Of a stretch of DNA of 64,000 nt, positions 57,384 through 64,000 are shown one piece after another (within the stretch, counting starts at the first letter, position 1; every line of letters starts with the position of its first letter). The position numbers and the translations under genes are program-made. Under the pieces are notes generated by a model. It worked only from the letters and a program-made list of their open reading frames with translations, did not search any database and had not been told where the DNA came from. Source of the DNA: Hyperoplus lanceolatus (Eukaryota > Chordata > Actinopteri > Uranoscopiformes > Ammodytidae); contig CM049404.1 in the NCBI GenBank assembly GCA_026929865.2, forward strand, positions 28,483,001 through 28,547,000. The letters are read 5' to 3'.

Positions 57384-58141
57384 AAGTTGTCTCCTACTTG
57401 TGCATTTTATCTGGGATAGACTCCCACTGCCCTCACTCCCATCTCAATGGGATAAGAGGGTAGAGAAAGTGAATGGGCACTTTACTCACAATATTATCAA
57501 GATGTAAAAAATGTCTAATCAGTGTTAATGCCAAGTAGAAAATCACCCCAGACCTGGCATATACACAATGACAATCCGATCAAAAGGCAAATAAAGTCCA
57601 CACTTTCCCTTTGCCCTCCGAAAGTTTTCCATGAGACACGACACACACAATGAAGCGTTTCCATATCAAAGTTCCACTGCTTTGGGTTTTTTTAAAGCTC
57701 AATCACACATGTTAGTTACACTTGGGAAAAAAAAAGTGGAACAGGGGCTCAAGACAAGGCTCCCAGCCCAGACAACTCTACATCCAGTGAATTTGTTTTT
57801 ACACTGATGGAAAAAATACTGCCATGAACTTGGAAAAAGCTATTTAGAAAAAGAAAAAATATATATAGACGGAAGTGAAAAACTAGGCCGTCTGGACAGA
57901 GGCGAGCGTGTGCCGTATTCATTTACTCATTCATAATTTGAGTTTGCGTAAGAGGTTCCGTAACAGTGGAGGAATTATTTTTTTTTACATCTGGTAGACA
58001 AAAGCCTTTGCTGGACCCAGAAGGCTACTTCTCTTGTTAGTCACTGCGGTTTTAACAGACACATCGCCGTCACCTTGTTCCTCCAACACTCTGGCACACA
58101 ACGTCTCAATCCAAAACAGATCCCCTGATTACCCCCTTAAG

Positions 58142-58183
<42 letters not shown>

Positions 58184-59615
58184 ATACACATACACATACA
58201 CACGCGCACACACACCCCCCTCCCCTTTCTCCCTCTGGAGTACACACATTTTCCTATGAATGGCCTTGGGTCTGACATGACTGATGTAAGCATTGAGGAT
58301 CAGTCACTGTAGTCTGTAGCTAAGATGTTTCACTCTAGGCTGAGACAAAATAAATGTTATCTTTTTAACTCAGAAACATCCCATCCTGTCCCATCAAGAT
58401 GCAGGGAAAGCTAATTCATGTTTTTATTTAAGGAAGGTTAGACATACTGCAACGCTCTTTTTTGAATGGTCTTCCTAAAATAAAATCCAATTGGTTGTCT
58501 GTCCATCCGTCCGTCTGGGTCATTCTGGTGAACGCAATATCTCATTAAAAATTTGCAGGATTTTTTCTTAAAACTTTGCACAGATGTCGACTCTGACTCA
58601 AAGATGAACTGAATGGATGTCGGTGCAAAGGTCAAAGGGTCACTGCAACCTTAGAAAATGGCAGGTCGCATTGACCTTGTACCATGTTTTAGTTTATTAG
58701 GAGCTTTACCACCAATGTACTTTCACCTATTAATATGTTGGCAATTATATGCCTCGTGGTGGTTCTTTTGAAAATAAATATTTTTTTAAACTAGCCTTTC
58801 TCACATGCTGTTTTTAAATGACTTTTCTTATGTATTCGCTGATTTATTGTTTTAGGGATCTTTCCTTTAATCCCTTTTATACTAAGTGCATTTGTTTAAT
58901 ACATTGCTGTCTTTGCAGTGTTATGCACTTTATATTTCTACACTGTTTATTCTTATTTGACTTTTTACTATTCGTGTCATGTCTATGTTCATTGTATGTC
59001 TATTTTATTTTATGTCAGGGGCACAGGAAGACGGTCAGAATTAGGGAAAGCTACTATTTCTGATATTTATATTTATATTTATATCAAAACTTTCTTAAAA
59101 TGTCCTTTATAAACATATAACATATTGAGGCAACATTATCCACATTCTGGAAAATTTGGACAGTCGATTCTAAATTTAAATGTAAAATGTATCTTGTAAA
59201 ATTCACATATTTTCTCTTGAATCTAATCGTACATTTCTTGATTTATGTTGGTCTTTTACCATCCATAACTGGACTACAAAGCACTAGTTGATGCCTCAAT
59301 TCATGGCACTGAACCAGAAATGTATATGTAGTTTAACTTGGCACTATTTGAATGGCCTTTTCTCCCGCTTCCTCTCCTGGGCAATATGTGAACTTGTTAA
59401 TGTTATAACGGATTCTCTAGAGATAGCCTTTACAGTCTTCCTGTTTCTCAACTTGGACGTACATTGAAGCCTATAGATCTATAGCTGCGTAGCTGAAAAC
59501 AGCTCAAGTTAATGCCTATACGATTGTATAGCAGCGGCATTTGTACATTTTTATTAAGCTGGCTAGTTGAATCACATGCAGATTTGTTTCCGCTTTAGTC
59601 AATTTAAGATGAGAC
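57384..59615. other. Intergenic sequence
   Basis: AT-rich with a CA/CATA tract at 58143-58215. A TTTATATTTATATTTATA run is near 59065. No coding sequence or RNA gene supported. Confidence 0.45.
58143..58215 (+). repeat. (CA)n/(CATA)n microsatellite
   Basis: CA tract passing into CACATA units and then CGCGCA. Confidence 0.94.
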
Positions 59616-60060
59616 TGGACAGGCAAAAACAGTTTTTTGAATCACTAGTCAATTTAGATTTTTTTTGGCTATTTTGCTTCCATAACATGTCTGTATCTGT
59701 ATATTTCTCCTATATAACCATCTTAAACAGCCATTATCTTAACATACTTTTTTTTCAATACTCAGGACTAAAAATCACAACTTTTTAAATCATGCGATCA
59801 ATTAAACTTTGCATAATTCTTAGCACTATTTAGCATGTATTCATATGTTGTCAAATGTCTAATTTATGACACATTTTCAAATGAAAAAAAATAGCGAAAA
59901 TGGAAAAAAAAATAAGCTGTATCCAAAATCAGTCCTGTAAAAACTTTGTACTCTAATATGTTGTAAAAAATTATAGAAAGAATTTAACTCTGGATTTAAT
60001 CAAACATCTTGATTTTTTGTTTTTAAGATACAAATTTCATGTGGAAATGAAAAAGTGAGT
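59616..60060 (-). repeat. Repeat family D, inverted copy
   Basis: Starts ACAGGCAAAAACAG, the reverse complement of the family's 3' end. TGTATATTTCTCCTATATAA and CTCTGGATTTAATCAAACAT are reverse complements of internal blocks. Confidence 0.5.
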
Positions 60061-60520
60061 CTGTATTTTGGTGTCTTAACCGGAAACAACAGACTTGCAT
60101 AAGCAGGCTGTGGCACAGATGCATCCCAAATACTAAACAGTTTTTTTCCTCCCCTCGGATGCAAACTTATATAACTTTTTTTTTTATTGCAATGGAGAAT
60201 GAGTCCTGCTGACGGCCGGGGTCAGACTATGTAGTGATGATGTTCCTTGATTTTTTTTCCACTGGAGTCTCAGAAGATGCTGCAGATTTCCATTAGGAAA
60301 TGGAAATGTATTGTAGCCTCTTCCCTTCAATGGGAACAATGGAATTCTCTATATTCCATGTTCGTATAACGTCTAACCAGCCGTGGCCTCTTTAAATTCT
60401 CTTTTTTTCTTCTAGAATTCTCTAGTTGGCCTAGATTGAGCTGATAGACAAAAAAGTCTGATAAAAAGATGTGGTGATTAATTTTCATGTAGTGTAGGCT
60501 TTAATCAAACTGTACACTCT

Positions 60521-60522
<2 letters not shown>

Positions 60523-60569
<47 letters not shown>
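60523..60569 (+). repeat. (CT)n microsatellite
   Basis: About 23 CT units. Confidence 0.95.
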
Positions 60570-60570
<1 letters not shown>

Positions 60571-60589
60571 GCTTTCTAAAAATACTTTG

Positions 60590-60860
60590 TACAGCCCTGT
60601 AAAATGCATTTTTGGCATGTTTTGAAGAACAATATGTATCTAAAACCAGACAAAACCTTCAGAACAGTGCTAAGAATGTTTACGGAAAGTTAAGTTAAGT
60701 TTAGTTGATGTAAGTGCTTTAAAAGTTGAGGTTTTTTGGTTCAGAGTATTAAAAAAAAAGTTGAGATAATGGCTGTATAGAAAGATGGTTGTATTGGAGA
60801 AATATACAGACACAAACATCCAAGGTTTGGTAAAATTACATGAAAACCTCTCTCTATATC
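60590..60860 (+). repeat. Repeat family D, direct copy
   Basis: AATGCATTTTTGGCATGTTT, then GATGTAAGTGCTTTAAAAGT and AGAAATATACAGACACAAAC as in 50160-50410. Together with 59616-60060 it makes an inverted pair. Confidence 0.55.
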
Positions 60861-60975
60861 TCTTTCTCAACTCAATTCAAAAAGTTGTATTGGTATGACT
60901 ATTGTAGAAAACAGTGTTGCCAAAGCACTACATATTTTACAAATAATAACAAATGAGAACAATTTAGAACAACCA

Positions 60976-60977
60976 TG

Positions 60978-61012
<35 letters not shown>
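60976..61012 (+). repeat. (CT)n microsatellite
   Basis: CT tract with one TTC interruption upstream of the nfatc2 start region. Confidence 0.93.
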
Positions 61013-61013
<1 letters not shown>

Positions 61014-61099
61014 AACACACACTCTCCCTCTCTCTCCTACAGTAATGTCTTCATCCCCCCCTCCCTCCTTCCTCCCCTCCCTCCCTACAATGAAGTTCT

Positions 61100-61625
61100 T
61101 GTGTGCTGCTACTGTCTGAGAGCGAGAGAGGCAAGCCGCAGAAATGCCTTGGCGCGCGAGCCGGAGACGTCATGGATTCCTGAGCGCGGGGGCTTTGCAG
61201 GAAAGCCCTGAGTCTCCGAACATGGACGCGCTCCAGGTTTCCATGGCAAAGGCGCACAAACAGGAGGAAACACTGAGGGAATCCCGTTATTTTACAGCAT
61301 TGGACCATTATAAACACCCAGAGCGGGGAAGGAAGCCGCTCTTGATACTCCTAAGTAATCCTTATAGAGCTCTAGGAAGACGAACAGGGGAAGACTGGAC
61401 TTTCATACCAGACCTACTACCGTTGCCGATAGTATAACTCCATGCTTTTTGTGAACAAGAAAGAAGTTTACGCGAACGTGTAGCCGATAGATTTTTTATT
61501 TTTTATTTTCGACAACTTTTTTTTTAACTGAGGAGTTTTTTACTTGTCCTGCTATGGCCATTAGCGGAAAGTAGTTTTTTTTTCTTCTTCTTCGTTTTAT
61601 ATTGTTTCGCTTTTTTCCCCTCCAG
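61100..61625 (+). promoter_or_regulatory. nfatc2: Probable nfatc2 upstream promoter (P1) and 5' UTR
   Basis: CpG-rich patch around 61140-61240 (GGCGCGCGAGCCGGAGACGT), with a CRE-like AGACGTCA at 61165-61172 and a TATAAA at 61309-61314, about 310 bases before the ATG of exon 1a. GGAAA (the NFAT core site) occurs several times. All sites are by eye; none is proven. Confidence 0.45.
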
Positions 61626-61683
61626 ATGTTCAGAGAGGCTTGGAGGCTGGCGCAGTACCACACCATGAGGTCGATGGATCAAG
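61626..61683 (+). CDS. nfatc2: nfatc2 alternative first coding exon 1a (partial gene)
   Basis: Encodes MFREAWRLAQYHTMRSMDQ, 19 codons plus one base, with donor G|gtgaag. It resembles the human NFATC2 isoform start MQREAAFRLGHCHPLRIMGS ending in VDQ: the REA.RL pattern, the HxxR spacing and the final DQ agree. It lacks the acidic activation-domain start found in exon 1b. NFAT proteins are calcineurin-controlled transcription factors that move from cytoplasm to nucleus. A strong pyrimidine tract and CAG stand directly before the ATG, so an internal exon use is also possible. The rest of the gene is beyond the window. Confidence 0.75.
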
Positions 61684-62399
61684 GTGAAGTGTTGTGATTA
61701 TCTGGTAATTCAGACATTTGATTTTTAAAAATTGATAGAGTAGTGTAAGCGCTGACGTGTGTAAGACTAGTAGCTATATAGTGTGAGTTGTGATGTGATG
61801 TCTAAGTTTGGATGTTGAAGTCTGTGGGTATGTAGAGGAACGCTTGTTGCACTTTACCTGATCAGCGCGCGTGCCTTCACACCGCAGGGAAACACCTTGA
61901 TGTTGCCGGGAGCCAAAGTAATGGCATATAACAGCATATCATTCTGGAAGTATAGTTGAAGACAATCCCAATGATATACTTAAACAGACACTTTGGATAT
62001 AAAATAAATTAAGTTAATAAACGTTATGGCACGCGTTACATTATGTGACATCTGTGTGTCAAGGACAACGAGTTTCTATTAACAAATCATCTGATCCAAC
62101 CTGACTGCTTTGTATTGGTTTTGACTATAATCCAAACATTACTCAAAAGATTCAAATATGGTGCAACTTATATTTGACACGAAAAACGTTGTGGGTGTCA
62201 CTTTTGTGTATAACAGCTCGAATACTTTATCAGAAATAGATCATGTCTGAAATGGTGGGTTACATTTTGAAACACTGTCTCTGATTCATTGGGGTTGCAT
62301 GTACGGGGGGATGTAAGCCAGGGGTTTTGCTGACTGAGCAGAAAGGCTGCATGCTGGCCCACTTGGAGTGAGGAGGCTACAGCTGAAAAGGAACGCCCA

Positions 62400-63155
62400 A
62401 AGTGTCTGCGCCGCGTCGTGCGTAAAGCTGGGGATTCCCTCAGGAGTCCCTACCTGTCCGTCAGTTTATGTGCTAGTTTTTATGAGGAAAATTGATTTTA
62501 CCTTAAATCCAATCAACATGGGATAGCCTCCATTATGCGGTAGTGATTGTTTGGTGCGTTTCGGGTCACTGTCAAATCCATCCATTCATCCAACCTGAAA
62601 TTACGCCGTTCCAACCCAATGTAAATGGATGGGTGTGAAGTGAGTGTGTTGTAGAAAGGGCGTTTAGCGCAGTCAGCAGCACCATACTGTGTCACTGTAA
62701 CATGTCAGACACCCGGGGGCAGCACCATGCCGCATCTTCTGTCAGGAGACTGTCAGTCAGTAATCTCTTTGAATGGGGAAATCAATGTATAACCTACAAG
62801 CAGAACTTTCGCGTCACATTATTATTATTTTTTTACTTCGACGTATCAGCGGATAGGGGGAGTCGTGATCAAACTCTAGAGATCAACTCTACAATTATTG
62901 TATTCAGTGTAACAAAACAAAGACATCAAATAGACCCGCCTTCGTCTGAAAATAACCGTGGCGAGCTGAAACAGGAAACTTATAGTGCATGCGCTTCACC
63001 TCTTTGCAGTTCACCGGTGCATCATTTGACACTTTGTAGCAGGTTCCCCAAATATCCACATCAGCGCCAGCAGCGTGTCTATATCAGTCTATATACCTGT
63101 CAGTTTACGCACGGACCTCGGAGGAACACGCCGTTAGGACTAAACATTTAGACAG
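62400..63155 (+). promoter_or_regulatory. nfatc2: Probable nfatc2 second promoter (P2) and 5' UTR
   Basis: Upstream of exon 1b, moderately CpG-containing, with TATA-like TCTATATACC at about 63089. The transcription start is not visible. Called mainly because exon 1b has no acceptor-like pyrimidine tract before its ATG. Confidence 0.35.
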
Positions 63156-63288
63156 ATGACCGCTTTTTACGACCAGAATGACTTGGAGGAAGAGCTCAGT
63201 CGAGTCAACTGCCCCGATGAGGATTTGGAGTTTGAGTACTTGTTTGAATATGAGCCACCTTGCAGTGACTTTGCTGCAGGAGAGCAAG
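63156..63288 (+). CDS. nfatc2: nfatc2 alternative first coding exon 1b (partial gene)
   Basis: Encodes 44 codons plus one base, starting MTAFYDQNDLEEELSRV and holding EDLEFEYLFEYEPP, with donor G|gtttgt. The acidic/aromatic block matches the N-terminal transactivation start of NFAT proteins (human NFATC2 ELDFSILFDYEY; NFATC1 EFDFEFLFEF). Exon 1b ends CAA G in phase 1, exactly like exon 1a, so both can join one downstream exon, as in human NFATC1 and NFATC2, where two promoters give two N-termini. The choice nfatc2 over nfatc1 rests on the atp9a neighbour and exon 1a. Confidence 0.82.
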
Positions 63289-63589
63289 GTTTGTGTTGTG
63301 CGAGGCTTTTTGTGTTGTCACCAGAGTTGACTGCTCTTGTCTCTCTATATCTGTCTTAGTTATTAGAAGGCGTGAAGTCAATAGGCCTATATGGTCTGCA
63401 ACATGTTTATTTATGTGAATGGTGGAAAAAAAACAGGAAGTTAATTTGACAGACATACTGATATTCAGCAGATTCTGACATGACTTAGCCATGTGAGAGA
63501 AAAAGGCAACATGTAGATTGAACGTTGTTCAGCTGAAACAAGTGTTGTATTTGGAATTAAGAAACAACTTTGATTTAAAAAAAATATAT

Positions 63590-63995
63590 ATATATATATT
63601 TCTCTGTTAAAATGAAAGAGTTAACTAAACTAAAGATGAATGGAAAACTGCCTACATTTGAGCCGAACTTGGTATATTTGGTTGAAATAACTTATCATGC
63701 AGTAATGAAAATGTATCTTTAAAAAAACGGTTCAGTCAAAATGTTTTTTTCAATTTATTTTATAATTTTTTCAAACTGTCTGAAAAAAAATTCTTAACAA
63801 AAAAATATAAATTGCCAGAACTCTTACTTTTTGGAAGTCTTATAATGTAGAATTCAAAACTTGAGGTCACATTTCATATGAATGACAAGATATCTCAACA
63901 AAAGATAATTAGTTGGCTCACATTTAGCCATTTTTCCTTGGCCTTAAAGACAGTTTGAAGATTTGAGTTTTTCCAACTTTTTCATTTTACACTGT
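63590..63995 (+). mobile_element. Foldback MITE, ACACTGTAAAA family, copy 2
   Basis: Arms near 63639-63709 and 63869-63942 are inverted (GAAATAACTTATCATGCA against TGACAAGATATCTCAACA). Ends in TTTCATTTTACACTGT. Related to 14841-15370. Lies in the nfatc2 intron after exon 1b. Confidence 0.6.
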
Positions 63996-64000
63996 TGTCT

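Overview
This window is vertebrate nuclear DNA, most likely from a teleost fish. It is AT-rich, full of introns, and crowded with long (CA)n/(GT)n tracts, tRNA-derived SINEs, hAT-type and other inverted-repeat MITEs, and LINE pieces. No bacterial or phage gene organisation is present. All gene calls come from reading exons by eye against remembered vertebrate protein families; no search was run.

The main gene is atp9a, on the + strand at 1928-46637. It encodes a class-2 P4-ATPase (putative phospholipid flippase, relative of yeast Neo1). I could place all 28 coding exons with GT-AG boundaries and consistent phase. Together they give 3141 nt, or 1046 codons plus stop, against about 1047 residues for the human protein. 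The actuator DGET, phosphorylation DKTGT, nucleotide-domain KGAD, and hinge TGDK and GDGGND motifs are all intact. The 3' UTR probably runs to a poly(A) signal at 49057.

Downstream on the same strand are two alternative first coding exons of an NFAT gene, called nfatc2 because it follows atp9a (the human ATP9A-NFATC2 order) and because the first exon resembles the human NFATC2 MQREAAFRL isoform start. The exons are at 61626-61683 and 63156-63288. Both end in phase 1 with CAA G, so they can splice to the same exon beyond the window. Positions 1-1737 lie upstream of atp9a and may include the 3' end of another gene.

Layout: 1-1737 upstream; 1740-2130 CpG-rich atp9a start; 1928-46637 atp9a coding exons and introns; 46638 to about 49075 3' UTR with two MITEs; about 49080-61000 intergenic, including a 2.9-kb transposon at 52250-55144 that holds a nested hAT with its own 8-bp duplication; 61000-63288 nfatc2 first exons; then intron.

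I found no convincing new biological system. The points most worth a second look are a 63-base uninterrupted G run, a near-perfect 54-bp palindrome, long CA/GT tracts directly at several atp9a 5' splice sites, same-family MITEs flanking short atp9a exons, nested hAT insertions with perfect target duplications, and the paired nfatc2 first exons.
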